From positions 237,612 to 301,611 of the forward strand of contig NZ_LMHJ01000003.1 of NCBI RefSeq assembly GCF_001427795.1: a stretch of 64,000 nt of DNA, read 5' to 3'. The notes beneath the pieces were generated by a model. It searched no databases. It saw only the letters and a program-made list of their open reading frames with translations, and was not told the origin of the DNA. A program made the position numbers and the translations under genes. The first letter of the stretch is position 1. Each line of letters starts with the position of its first letter. Of this stretch, positions 42,864-50,798 are shown piece by piece. The DNA is from Nocardioides sp. Root682 (lineage in GTDB: Bacteria; Actinomycetota; Actinomycetes; Propionibacteriales; Nocardioidaceae).

Positions 42864-43006
42864 TCTGGCACACCGCAGCCGTTCCGGCCGCAGGCCTGCC
42901 AGCACTGCTCGCCAACATCTCGGGTACGGGCGGGGTAGTTACCCACTGCCGCCCCGAGGCGAACGGTGTGCTCGTGACCTGGACGACCTCCTCGTCGTGG
43001 CACTGA
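42860..43006 (+). CDS. Short hypothetical ORF coupled to the preceding one
   Basis: 48 codons, MIWHTAAVPAAGLPALLANIS and so on to TSSSWH. It starts on an ATGA overlap with the ORF above and ends 14 bp before the SGNH hydrolase ATG. Composition is neutral and no family is recognised. Supported only by the coupled arrangement. Confidence 0.3.
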   Translation: MIWHTAAVPAAGLPALLANISGTGGVVTHCRPEANGVLVTWTTSSSWH

Positions 43007-43020
43007 GGGACGTGGACGAC

Positions 43021-43932
43021 ATGACCGACACCTCGAAGCCTTCGGGTGCAACACCGTGCGATCGCGCCAACCGGATCCGAGAGGCCGACTACATCCGCTT
43101 CACCGCGCTCGGAGACTCCGCCACGTTCGGACTGGGTGACCCGGTCGACCGGGGTTGGCGCGGCTGGGCCCGCCTCCTCGCCGACGCGATCTCCACGGCA
43201 AACGACGTTTCGTTCTGCAACCTGGCTATGCCCGGGGCGACCGTGCGGGAGGTTCGGAACATCCAGCTGCCGCGTGCTCTCGACCACCACGCGGCGATCG
43301 TCTCGCTGGTGGTCGGACTCAATGACGTGATGCGCTCGACCTGGGACCCCGCCCGGTTCCGTGAGGACCTGCTCCACTGCGCGGGGCGGTTGGCTGAGTC
43401 TGGCGCCCTGATCATGACCGTCCGATTCCACGACCACGGCAAGGTGCTCGGCCTACCGCGATGGCTGTCACACCGCATGACCGCCCGTATCAAAGTGCTC
43501 AACGAGATCTACGACGAGGTGCACGAGCGATACGGACTGCTGCGAGTCGATCTCGACGCCGACCGGGCAACCTACGCACGGGAGTTCTGGGCCGCCGACC
43601 GGATGCACCCGTCCGAGCGGGGGCACCGACAGATCGCGGCACGGGTGGCGACGCTCCTCAATGAGGAAGGTCTCGACTTCGACCCGCCCGTGACGGCGTG
43701 CGTCACACCCCGATCCACTCGAGCCCGCGACACACACGACCTCGTCACCAGCGCTGCCCCCTGGGTGGCCCGGCGACTCGTAGACCTGGGGCCGGCCGCG
43801 GTCCGGACCGCCTTGAAGAGAGCACGTCTCCGCGCGGCTGTGGTACGCGGCCAGGTGCCAACGGTTGCGCGGTCAGCCGAGCAGGACGACCGCCATCCTC
43901 GTGACCCAGTCAGCGTTCGCGTGACTAGCTGA
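43021..43932 (+). CDS. SGNH/GDSL-family hydrolase
   Basis: 303 residues. The three signature blocks are in order: FTALGDSATFGLGD (nucleophile GDS), VVGLNDVM (block III, N) and DRMHPSERGHR (D-x2-H). Related enzymes are esterases or lipases acting on acyl chains and sugar acyl groups. No signal peptide is visible in the chosen frame. The start at 43021 is the first with homology to the family; GAGGGA lies about 11 nt upstream. The gene is the last of the transcript from operator unit B, so TetR control is expected. A basic C-terminal tail (about residues 225-303) lies outside the catalytic core. Confidence 0.85.
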   Translation: MTDTSKPSGATPCDRANRIREADYIRFTALGDSATFGLGDPVDRGWRGWARLLADAISTANDVSFCNLAMPGATVREVRNIQLPRALDHHAAIVSLVVGLNDVMRSTWDPARFREDLLHCAGRLAESGALIMTVRFHDHGKVLGLPRWLSHRMTARIKVLNEIYDEVHERYGLLRVDLDADRATYAREFWAADRMHPSERGHRQIAARVATLLNEEGLDFDPPVTACVTPRSTRARDTHDLVTSAAPWVARRLVDLGPAAVRTALKRARLRAAVVRGQVPTVARSAEQDDRHPRDPVSVRVTS

Positions 43933-44094
43933 GGTCGTTCCGGACGGGATTCAGAGCACGCCGCCAGCGGGCGAGATTTCACATAGGATTCCCATAGATC
44001 ACCAGGCCGGTTGGCCGTTGGCAGCGGATTCCCGCACCTCAGACCGACCCGCCGCGACACGGTCCGACATCGACAGGCAGGGCGAGCACGATGA

Positions 44095-44142
44095 CGAAAG
44101 CGCAGGTCGGGAGCCGATCCGGCTGGCTGACCTGCGCTTTCG
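44095..44142. terminator. Large hairpin terminator of the tRNA-Arg transcript
   Basis: A perfect 14-bp outer stem (44095-44108 and 44129-44142) with an inner AGCCG/CGGCT stem. It lies 6 bp beyond the 3' end of the minus-strand tRNA-Arg gene and would also stop transcription arriving from the SGNH gene. Confidence 0.8.
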
Positions 44143-44148
44143 CGTTGG

Positions 44149-44221
44149 TGCCCCAGGCAAGAGTCGAACTTGCGACCTTTCGCTTAGGAGGCGGCTGCTC
44201 TATCCACTGAGCTACTGGGGC
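44149..44221 (-). tRNA. tRNA-Arg (anticodon CCT)
   Basis: A 73-nt tRNA read on the minus strand with a 7-bp acceptor stem (GCCCCAG/CTGGGGC), D-arm GCTC...GAGC, loop CTCCTAA with anticodon CCT, and T-arm with GTTCGACTC. It decodes AGG. The outer two pairs of the anticodon stem do not match (GCCGC against GCGAA), which is unusual and should be checked. CCA is not encoded. Confidence 0.85.
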
Positions 44222-44432
44222 TGGCGGTGGACCATCTTGTCAGGTCAGTGCCGTCCCGCGCGAAGCGGATTGGGTCCGTGGGGGCCGAGCGGGGAGAATG
44301 GGTGGATCCGCTGCCGGGCCTTGTCCCGGACCGTACGGTGGGCCAGGCGCGAGGGAGCGCCGTCGGTTGCTCTCGGAAGCGCCGGAACGAATCCGCAGTC
44401 CCGCCTGAGCGGGCCGCACGACCAGGTGATCG

Positions 44433-45758
44433 ATGACGCAGGACCAACGCACCCGCACCATGCCGGGTGAGGCGACCCCGCCCGGCAGTCGTGCCCGCCG
44501 GGTGGCCACGTCACGCGCCGAGCGTCCCAAGGCCGCTCGTGGAGCCCGCGGTGGCGGTCGTCGCAAGGCGCCGCAGCCCGGCAAGACGGTGTTCAAGGTG
44601 ATCCTGAGCAGCCTGTTGGCGCTCGGGCTCGCGTCCGGTGTCGGCGTCGTGCTGCTCTACAACAACTGGAACGGCAACCTCGACCGCGAGAACCTCGCTG
44701 CGCAGCTGGGCACCGACCGCCCCAAGGAGGTGGTCAAGGGTCCGCTCAACATCCTGGTGATGGGTGACGACACCCGCTCCGGCGACAACAACATCGATGG
44801 CGAGTCCGGCGGCGGCTCCGACACCACGATCCTGTTCCACCTCTCGGCCGACCGGAAGTTCGCCTACGGCATCTCGATCCCGCGCGACACCCTCGTCGAC
44901 CGCCCCGAGTGCTACAAGAAGGACGGCAGCGTCATCCCCGCCCAGCCCGTCGCCCAGTGGAACGCCGCGTACGCCGTCGGCGGCCCGGCGTGCACGATCC
45001 GGCAGGTCGAGCAGGTCAGCGGCGTGCGCATCAGCAACTACATCGTCGTCGACTTCAGCGGCTTCAAGGACATGGTCAACGCCCTGGGTGGTGTCGAGGT
45101 GTGCATCCCCGAGGACATCAACGACGAGGAGCACGGCATCAAGCTGAAGGCCGGCACCCGCGAGATCAAGGGGCAGCAGGCGCTCAGCTACGTCCGGGTC
45201 CGCCATGTCGGTGACGGCACCGACCCGCAACGGATCAAGCGGCAGCAGGCGTTCATGGCCTCGATGATCGGCAAGGCGGTCGGTGCGGACACCCTCGCCC
45301 AGCCGGTGAAGCTGACGAAGTTCATCAACGCCACGACCAGCTCGTTGAAGACCGACTTCAAGAACATCGCCGAGCTCGCCGACATCGCCGCGTCGTTCAA
45401 CGGCATCGGCCTGGACAACATCTCGTTCGTCACGACCCCGTGGGTCTACTCCACGGCGCAGCCGGGCCGGGTCGAGTGGACCCCCGAGGTCAACAAGCTG
45501 TGGCGCCTGGCCCGCAACGACAAGCGCCTGACCAAGAGCTTCCTGGGTGACTCGATCAGTGCCGGCGAGAACACCGACGGATCGTCGTCGTCCTCGGGCA
45601 GCACCGGCAGCACCGGGAGCACCGGGAGCACCGGGACAGCCGACCCCGGCGACGGCGCCAGCTCGCCGACCGGGGCAGCGACCGACCCCAGTGGCGGGGC
45701 CACCGCGGACCCGCAGGGCATGACCGACGACGCCCGCGCCCGCGCGGGCCTGTGCTGA
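44433..45758 (+). CDS. LytR-CpsA-Psr (LCP) family transferase
   Basis: 441 residues. An N-terminal basic cytoplasmic tail and a single membrane segment (ILSSLLALGLASGVGVVLLY) anchor an extracytoplasmic LCP domain. Blocks: LNILVMGDDTRSG, SDTTILFHLS, ISIPRDTLV (Arg/Asp of the pyrophosphate site), NYIVVDFSGFKDMVNALGGVEVCIP and ALSYVRVRH. LCP enzymes attach glycopolymers to peptidoglycan. The C-terminus carries a Ser/Gly/Thr low-complexity linker (repeated GSTGSTG) and ends with a Cys. The ATG follows AGGTGA by about 5 nt. Confidence 0.9.
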   Translation: MTQDQRTRTMPGEATPPGSRARRVATSRAERPKAARGARGGGRRKAPQPGKTVFKVILSSLLALGLASGVGVVLLYNNWNGNLDRENLAAQLGTDRPKEVVKGPLNILVMGDDTRSGDNNIDGESGGGSDTTILFHLSADRKFAYGISIPRDTLVDRPECYKKDGSVIPAQPVAQWNAAYAVGGPACTIRQVEQVSGVRISNYIVVDFSGFKDMVNALGGVEVCIPEDINDEEHGIKLKAGTREIKGQQALSYVRVRHVGDGTDPQRIKRQQAFMASMIGKAVGADTLAQPVKLTKFINATTSSLKTDFKNIAELADIAASFNGIGLDNISFVTTPWVYSTAQPGRVEWTPEVNKLWRLARNDKRLTKSFLGDSISAGENTDGSSSSSGSTGSTGSTGSTGTADPGDGASSPTGAATDPSGGATADPQGMTDDARARAGLC

Positions 45759-45774
45759 CCGGGCGGGATCGCTG

Positions 45775-45954
45775 ATGGCGGACCGGTCCGAGCCCGAGTG
45801 GAAGCGCAAGCAGCGCCTCGCCGAGATCTTCGGCGACGTCCTGCCGACCGTCACCTCGGACGAGAAGGACCCGCCGACGCCCGAGAAGGACGGCGGCGAC
45901 ACCCCCTCCGAGCGCTGGCTGAAATCACAGGTGCCGCCTCACCACGGTGGGTGA
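45775..45954 (+). CDS. Small conserved actinobacterial protein
   Basis: 59 residues (MADRSEPEWKRKQRLAEIFGDVLP to QVPPHHGG). Charged and soluble, with a WKRKQRLAEIFGDVLP helix and SERWLKSQVPPHHGG C-terminus. From memory, similar short proteins follow LCP genes in related actinobacteria. The start is 14 bp after the LCP stop. Its 3' end lies in a terminator hairpin. Function unknown. Confidence 0.7.
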   Translation: MADRSEPEWKRKQRLAEIFGDVLPTVTSDEKDPPTPEKDGGDTPSERWLKSQVPPHHGG

Positions 45955-45962
45955 AGCGGCAC
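45931..45962. terminator. Hairpin terminator
   Basis: GTGCCGC (45931-45937) pairs with GCGGCAC (45956-45962), with an inner TCACC/GGTGA stem. It overlaps the stop of the 59-aa gene and separates it from convergent mscL. Confidence 0.7.
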
Positions 45963-45999
45963 GTGTGTCGCGCGGGTGCTGCGGGGCCGAAGCCTCCGG

Positions 46000-46341
46000 T
46001 CAGCGAGTGGCGAGCGAGTCGCGGATCTGCGTGAGCAGCACGACCTCGGGCGCCTCGGCCTCGGGAGCGTCCGGGAAGAACTTCTCCTTGGCCTTCGTGT
46101 AGGGCGTCACGATCAGGAAGTAGACGACCGCGGCCAGGATCACGAACGCGATCACGGCGTTGAGGAAGGCGCCGAACGAGTTCGCAGTGTTGGTGAAGAC
46201 GTCGTCCATCGACTTCGGCATCTTGTTGGTGAGCCAGGCGACGAAGGTCGTGACGACCCTGCCGAAGGCCGCGGCGATGATGAAGGCGACGGCGATGTCG
46301 ACGAGGTTGCCCTGGAGCAGGAACTTTCTGAAGCCGGTCAT
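46000..46341 (-). CDS. mscL: Large-conductance mechanosensitive channel MscL
   Basis: 113 residues. MTGFRKFLLQGNLVDIAVAFIIAAAFG matches the amphipathic N-helix and first membrane helix; the second helix is FLNAVIAFVILAAVVYFLIV. The C-terminal charged bundle (TPYTKAKEKFFPD...VVLLTQIRDSL) follows. The start at 46341 has GAGGAG 6 nt upstream. The channel opens under membrane tension to release solutes during hypo-osmotic shock. The length is at the short end of the usual range. Confidence 0.95.
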   Translation of the reverse strand: MTGFRKFLLQGNLVDIAVAFIIAAAFGRVVTTFVAWLTNKMPKSMDDVFTNTANSFGAFLNAVIAFVILAAVVYFLIVTPYTKAKEKFFPDAPEAEAPEVVLLTQIRDSLATR

Positions 46342-46394
46342 GTTTTCTCCTCTTGTCCCGAGATGATGATGAGGGTGCTTGATCAGGCAGCAAC

Positions 46395-47024
46395 CTATCT
46401 GCGACGCCACGTATAAGTCACGTACGCCGCCACCGACGCTCCGGTGACCTCCGGCACGTCCAGTTGACCCACGGCCACCACGATCAGGTGCCCGGGCAAT
46501 GCCCCGTCGCCCGCGATCTCGGCGTCCGGGACCGCCAGGACGGTCACGTCCCGCGCCAGTCCGGCGGTCGTCCCGGCCTGGGGGTCGGTGGCCAGCAGGT
46601 CGATCCGGTCACCCACCGTGAGCAGCGCCGCCTGACCCGCGTCGGACAGCCGGATCGGCAGCACCGTCGTACCGGGACGCTGCGCCTGAGCGAGGCCTTC
46701 ACCCACCAGGCGTACGTCGGTGACGGGCTCGCCCTCACGCAACGGGGCAGCCAGGAGCCGACCAGCCGGTGACCCCACCGCCCCCTCCGGTACGACGCCA
46801 GGAGCCACCCGTCGCTCGACGAGGTCGTCGGTCCGGAGGAGTCGCCCGGCGGGCAGGTCGCGTGCGGCGACGAGCATCGTGGTGGATGCCGGTGGTGGGG
46901 GCGCGAGGGTACGCAGCGAGGCGGCGACTGCCACCGCGACCAGCAGAACCGCGATCAGGCGGCGTCTGCGGAGCACCCGGCGTCGTACCTCGGCGAGGGT
47001 GTTCGTGAAGTCCCGAAGATCCAT
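46395..47024 (-). CDS. SAF-domain protein (CpaB/RcpC-like)
   Basis: 209 residues. A short basic N-tail and a membrane segment (LIAVLLVAVAVAASL) are followed by the SAF domain (MLVAARDLPAGRLLRTDDLVERRVAPGVVP) and an RcpC-like C-terminal half (LPIRLSDAGQAALLTVGDRIDLLA). In Flp/Tad pilus systems such proteins help build the pilus; no other tad gene is present here, and SAF proteins of this type often stand alone in actinobacteria. It ends upstream of mscL. Confidence 0.82.
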   Translation of the reverse strand: MDLRDFTNTLAEVRRRVLRRRRLIAVLLVAVAVAASLRTLAPPPPASTTMLVAARDLPAGRLLRTDDLVERRVAPGVVPEGAVGSPAGRLLAAPLREGEPVTDVRLVGEGLAQAQRPGTTVLPIRLSDAGQAALLTVGDRIDLLATDPQAGTTAGLARDVTVLAVPDAEIAGDGALPGHLIVVAVGQLDVPEVTGASVAAYVTYTWRRR

Positions 47025-47076
47025 GGCAGCGACGGTAGGTCGCTTCGGTCCGGCGCGCGGACCTCTTCCACAGGGG

Positions 47077-47403
47077 TCAGGCGGGGGAGGCGGCGGCGCC
47101 GGTGCTGGAGCTGCTGCTCGAGCTCGCGGCGGCTGCGGGCTTCGAGGAACCCGAGTCCGAGGAGGACGAGGACGAGGCAGCAGGGCTGCTCTCGGACGAC
47201 GCGGCCGGGGAGGTCGCGGTCGTGGAGGAGCGGCTGTCGGTCTTGTAGAAACCGGAGCCCTTGAACACCACGCCCACGGAGTTGAACACCTTGCGGAGCT
47301 TGCCCTCGCACGCGGGGCAGACCGTCAGCGCGTCGTCGCTGAAGCTCTGGACCTGCTCGAACGCGTGGCTGCACTCGGTGCAGAGGTACTGGTAGGTCGG
47401 CAT
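47077..47403 (-). CDS. FmdB-family zinc-ribbon protein
   Basis: 108 residues. The N-terminal domain has the two CxxC pairs MPTYQYLCTECSHAFE and LTVCPACEGKLRKVF, followed by GVVFKGSGFYKTD. These are typical for FmdB/'regulatory protein FmdB' zinc ribbons. The C-terminal half is a Ser/Ala-rich low-complexity tail. It is divergent from the penicillin acylase gene. Function is not well established for the family. Confidence 0.88.
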   Translation of the reverse strand: MPTYQYLCTECSHAFEQVQSFSDDALTVCPACEGKLRKVFNSVGVVFKGSGFYKTDSRSSTTATSPAASSESSPAASSSSSSDSGSSKPAAAASSSSSSSTGAAASPA

Positions 47404-47476
47404 CGGTGTGTTCTCCGGGTTGGCACTCTCGACTTTCGAGTGCCAATGCTACGTCACGACCCCCACAGACGGCACA

Positions 47477-50122
47477 ATGACGCCCACCATGGTGGGAGCA
47501 GAGAACGTCGAGCAGCACTCCAGCCCGGAGACCGGGTTCCGCAGGTGGCCGCGTTCGGTGCGCTGGCTGACCGTGATCGCGGTGCTGTGCACGGTCGCGC
47601 TGGTGGCGAGCCTGACCACGTCGTGGGTCGTCGTCCGCAAGCCCTGGCCGCAGACCACCGGCGAGCTGGAGATCAGCGGTCTCGACGGCGAGGTGCAGGT
47701 CATCCGTGACGAGGCCGGCATTCCCCAGATCTACGCCGACTCGATGCCGGACCTGATGCTCGCGCAGGGGTTCGTGCACGCCCAGGACCGCTTCTTCGAG
47801 ATGGACGTACGACGCCACGCGACCGCCGGCCGGCTCTCGGAGCTGTTCGGGGAGGCCGGGATCGAGAGCGACCTGGTGGTGCGGACGCTCGGCTGGCGCG
47901 ACGTCGCCACGAAGGAGCTGACGCTGCTGCGACCGGCGACCCGCAGCGCGCTCGACTCGTACGCCGAGGGCGTCAACGCCTACCTCGCGAGCCGCTCACC
48001 GTCGGAGATGTCGCTCGAGTACTCCCTGCTCGGCCTCACCGGTCTCGACTACAACCCGCCGAAGTGGACCGCCGTCGACTCCATCGCCTGGCTCAAGGCG
48101 ATGGCGTGGGACCTGCGCGGCAACATGGAGGAGGAGATCGGGCGGGCGCTCACCGCCGCGGCGGTGGGCGACGAGCGGATGGCCGACCTCTATCCCACCT
48201 ACCCCTACGGCCAGCACGCCCCGATCGTCCAGCAGGGCGGACTGCTCGGCGACGAGTTCGACCAGGACGTCATCGGCGACGGGCACCGCCTGCTGCGACG
48301 TCCCCCTCCCGGTGGTCGCGACGCGCTGACGGCCCTGGCCGAGGTGCGCGGAGTCCTCGCCGCCGTACCGCCGCTGCTCGGTCAGGGCGACGGCATCGGC
48401 AGCAACGGCTGGGTCGTCGACGGCAACCACACCAGCACCGGCGAGCCGATCCTCGCCAACGACCCGCACCTGGGGATCTCGCTCCCCGGGGTGTGGTCGC
48501 AGGTCGGGCTGCACTGCCGCACGGTCTCGACCGAGTGCCCGCTCGACGTGGCCGGCTTCAGCTTCTCCGGCGTGCCCGGCGTCGTCATCGGCCACAACGC
48601 CGACATCGCCTGGGGCTTCACCAACCTCAGCCCGGACGTCACCGACCTCTACGTCGAGCGGATCAAGGGCGACACCTGGGAGTCCGACGGCCAGGAGCTG
48701 CCGCTCGTCGTACGCAACGAGGTGATCAAGGTCCGCGACGGCGAGTCCATCGACCTCGCGGTGCGCTCGACCGGGCACGGCCCGCTGCTGTCCGACCTGG
48801 CCCGGCTCGACGACGAGCTGGACGCCGTCGACCTGACCGAGGACGGGCTCGTCGACCAGCTCACCGACATCGCCGGTTCGGCCGAGTACGGCGTCTCGCT
48901 CGCCTGGACCGCGCTGGAGCCGCGGCCCACCGCCGATGCGCTCTTCGCGCTCAACACCGCCAGCGACTGGAAGTCCTTCCGTGCGGCGCTCAGCGACTTC
49001 GCCGTGCCCGGCCAGAACGTCGTGTACGCCGACACCGAGGGCCACATCGGCTACCAGGCCACAGGTCTCGTCCCGATCCGCAAGCCCGGCAACGACGGCC
49101 GGATGCCGGCCGCCGGCTGGAAGAGCGACACCGCGTGGACCGGTGAGTTCGTGCCGTACGACGCCCTTCCGAACGTTCTCGATCCCGACTCGGGGATCAT
49201 CACCACGGCGAACCAGGCGGTCATCGACCCCGAGCGGTACGCGCCGTACCTCACCGCCGACTGGGACCTCGGCTACCGCTCGTCGCGGATCAACGAGCTC
49301 CTCGAGGCCGACGACGAGCTGAGCGTGCGCAGCATGGGCGCCATCCAGCTCGACGACTGGAGCGCGATCGGTGAGGTGCTGACGCCGTACCTGCTGGGGT
49401 TGGAGATGCCGCGTGGCTACTACTCCGACGGCCAGCGACTGCTGCGCTCGTGGAACTACCGGCAGGGACCTGAGAGCGGCGCGGCCGCGTACTTCAACGT
49501 CGTCTGGCGCCAGGTGCTGGAGCGGACCTTCGGCGACGAGCTGCCCGACGCGCTCGACGCGGACGGCAGCGATCGCTGGTTCGCCGTCGTCGCCTCGATC
49601 CTGCCGAAGGCGTCATCGAGCTGGTGGGACGACGTGGAGACCGAGGGCGTCCGCGAGGGCCGCGACGACATCCTGCTCGCCTCGATGAAGGCCGCTCGTG
49701 ACGAGCTCACCGCGCGCGAGTCACCCAACGCCGAGGAGTGGACGTGGGGCGCGCTGCACAAGCTCGAGCTCCGCTCGGCCACCCTGGGGGAGTCGGGAGT
49801 CGGCGTGGTCGAGCGGCTGTTCAACCGCGGCGGCTGGGAGGTCGGCGGCGGTGGTTCGCTCGTCAACGCGACCGGCTGGGACGCGACGGAGGGATACGAC
49901 GTCGTGACCGCCCCGTCGATGCGGATGGTCGTGCCGATGGACGACCTGGACGCGGCCCGCTGGATCAACCTGACCGGTGTTTCCGGCCACGCCTTCCACC
50001 CGCACTACACGGATCAGACCGACCGCTGGGCCCGCGGCGAGACCCTGCCGTGGGTGTTCTCCGAGGGTGCGGTCGAGAAGGCCGGCGAGGACGTGCTGAC
50101 CCTGCTGCCCGCCGGTGGTTGA
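47477..50122 (+). CDS. Penicillin acylase-family Ntn hydrolase
   Basis: 881 residues. A single N-terminal membrane segment (SVRWLTVIAVLCTVALVASLTTSWVVV) anchors the protein outside the cell. The alpha-chain block FVHAQDRFFEMDVRRHATAGRLSELFG, the spacer, and the new N-terminus after autocleavage at GIG|SNGWVV (catalytic Ser) followed by LANDPHLG are all present. The C-terminal beta-chain contains the usual Asn-rich and SGxxxHPHYTDQTD tail. Family members hydrolyse N-acyl bonds such as penicillin or acyl-homoserine lactones. Starts at 47477 or 47489 cannot be distinguished, as neither has a clear site. Confidence 0.92.
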   Translation: MTPTMVGAENVEQHSSPETGFRRWPRSVRWLTVIAVLCTVALVASLTTSWVVVRKPWPQTTGELEISGLDGEVQVIRDEAGIPQIYADSMPDLMLAQGFVHAQDRFFEMDVRRHATAGRLSELFGEAGIESDLVVRTLGWRDVATKELTLLRPATRSALDSYAEGVNAYLASRSPSEMSLEYSLLGLTGLDYNPPKWTAVDSIAWLKAMAWDLRGNMEEEIGRALTAAAVGDERMADLYPTYPYGQHAPIVQQGGLLGDEFDQDVIGDGHRLLRRPPPGGRDALTALAEVRGVLAAVPPLLGQGDGIGSNGWVVDGNHTSTGEPILANDPHLGISLPGVWSQVGLHCRTVSTECPLDVAGFSFSGVPGVVIGHNADIAWGFTNLSPDVTDLYVERIKGDTWESDGQELPLVVRNEVIKVRDGESIDLAVRSTGHGPLLSDLARLDDELDAVDLTEDGLVDQLTDIAGSAEYGVSLAWTALEPRPTADALFALNTASDWKSFRAALSDFAVPGQNVVYADTEGHIGYQATGLVPIRKPGNDGRMPAAGWKSDTAWTGEFVPYDALPNVLDPDSGIITTANQAVIDPERYAPYLTADWDLGYRSSRINELLEADDELSVRSMGAIQLDDWSAIGEVLTPYLLGLEMPRGYYSDGQRLLRSWNYRQGPESGAAAYFNVVWRQVLERTFGDELPDALDADGSDRWFAVVASILPKASSSWWDDVETEGVREGRDDILLASMKAARDELTARESPNAEEWTWGALHKLELRSATLGESGVGVVERLFNRGGWEVGGGGSLVNATGWDATEGYDVVTAPSMRMVVPMDDLDAARWINLTGVSGHAFHPHYTDQTDRWARGETLPWVFSEGAVEKAGEDVLTLLPAGG

Positions 50123-50172
50123 GGTTCCCGGTGGTTGAGGTGCGAGGAGCGCCAGCGACGAGCCTCGAAACC
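50112..50172. repeat. Intergenic repeat, two partial copies
   Basis: Two copies of CCGGTGGTTGAGG (starting 50112 and 50129); the second continues into TGCGAGGAGCGCCAGCGACG and CCTCGAAACC. The outer bases can pair (GGTT/AACC, GAGG/CCTC). The first copy includes the acylase stop codon. From memory, similar elements are scattered between genes in Nocardioides genomes. It may be a REP-like element or terminator. Confidence 0.5.
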
Positions 50173-50182
50173 TCCGGGCCGC

Positions 50183-50776
50183 TCAGAACCTGATCAGCCC
50201 GCCCGGCGTCGCGGCGGCCGTGACCGGTCGGTCGTGCGGCTCGGCGGGCACGTCGGGGAGCACCTCGTCGTCGTACAACAGGACACAGGTGGGGGTGCCG
50301 ACCGGCACGCGGCCGAGGGCACGGTCGTAGGAGCCGCCGCCGCGGCCCAGCCGGATCCCGCTGCGCGACACGGCGACGCCCGGCACCAGCACGACGTCGG
50401 CGGTGGCGATCGCCTCGACGCCGAGCGGCGTGCCCACGGGCTCGAGCAGTCCGCGGCGAGCGGGGGCCAGGGACGTGGGGCCGTGATACACGGCCCAGTC
50501 CAGGTCGTTGTCGGGGAGCAGCACCGGGAGGATCACGCGCTTCCCCGCCTCGATCAGCCGGTCGAGCAGGTTGGTCGTGCCCGGTTCGGTGCCGAGGGAG
50601 ACGTAGGCCGCGACGGTCGCGGCCCGTCGTACCTCCTCTGAAGCCAGTACGACGTCCGCGATCGCCCGTGCGGCTTCGCCCACCTGGGTCAGGGGCCGGC
50701 GCCGCCGAGCAGTCAGGACCTGGTCCCGGAGGGCAATCTTTCGTGCTGCTTCTGGGCGCAGTTGTGGACCGGTCAC
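50183..50776 (-). CDS. 5-formyltetrahydrofolate cyclo-ligase
   Basis: 197 residues. Family blocks: VAAYVSLGTEPGTTNLLDRLIEAGKRVILPVLL, VLVPGVAVSRSGIRLGRGGGSYDRAL (nucleotide-binding glycine loop) and the closing VPAEPHDRPV. The enzyme uses ATP to convert 5-formyl-THF to 5,10-methenyl-THF. The GTG start is divergent from the UDPGP gene by 22 bp. Confidence 0.93.
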   Translation of the reverse strand: MTGPQLRPEAARKIALRDQVLTARRRRPLTQVGEAARAIADVVLASEEVRRAATVAAYVSLGTEPGTTNLLDRLIEAGKRVILPVLLPDNDLDWAVYHGPTSLAPARRGLLEPVGTPLGVEAIATADVVLVPGVAVSRSGIRLGRGGGSYDRALGRVPVGTPTCVLLYDDEVLPDVPAEPHDRPVTAAATPGGLIRF

Positions 50777-50798
50777 CGGACAAGCCTACGATCGAGTC

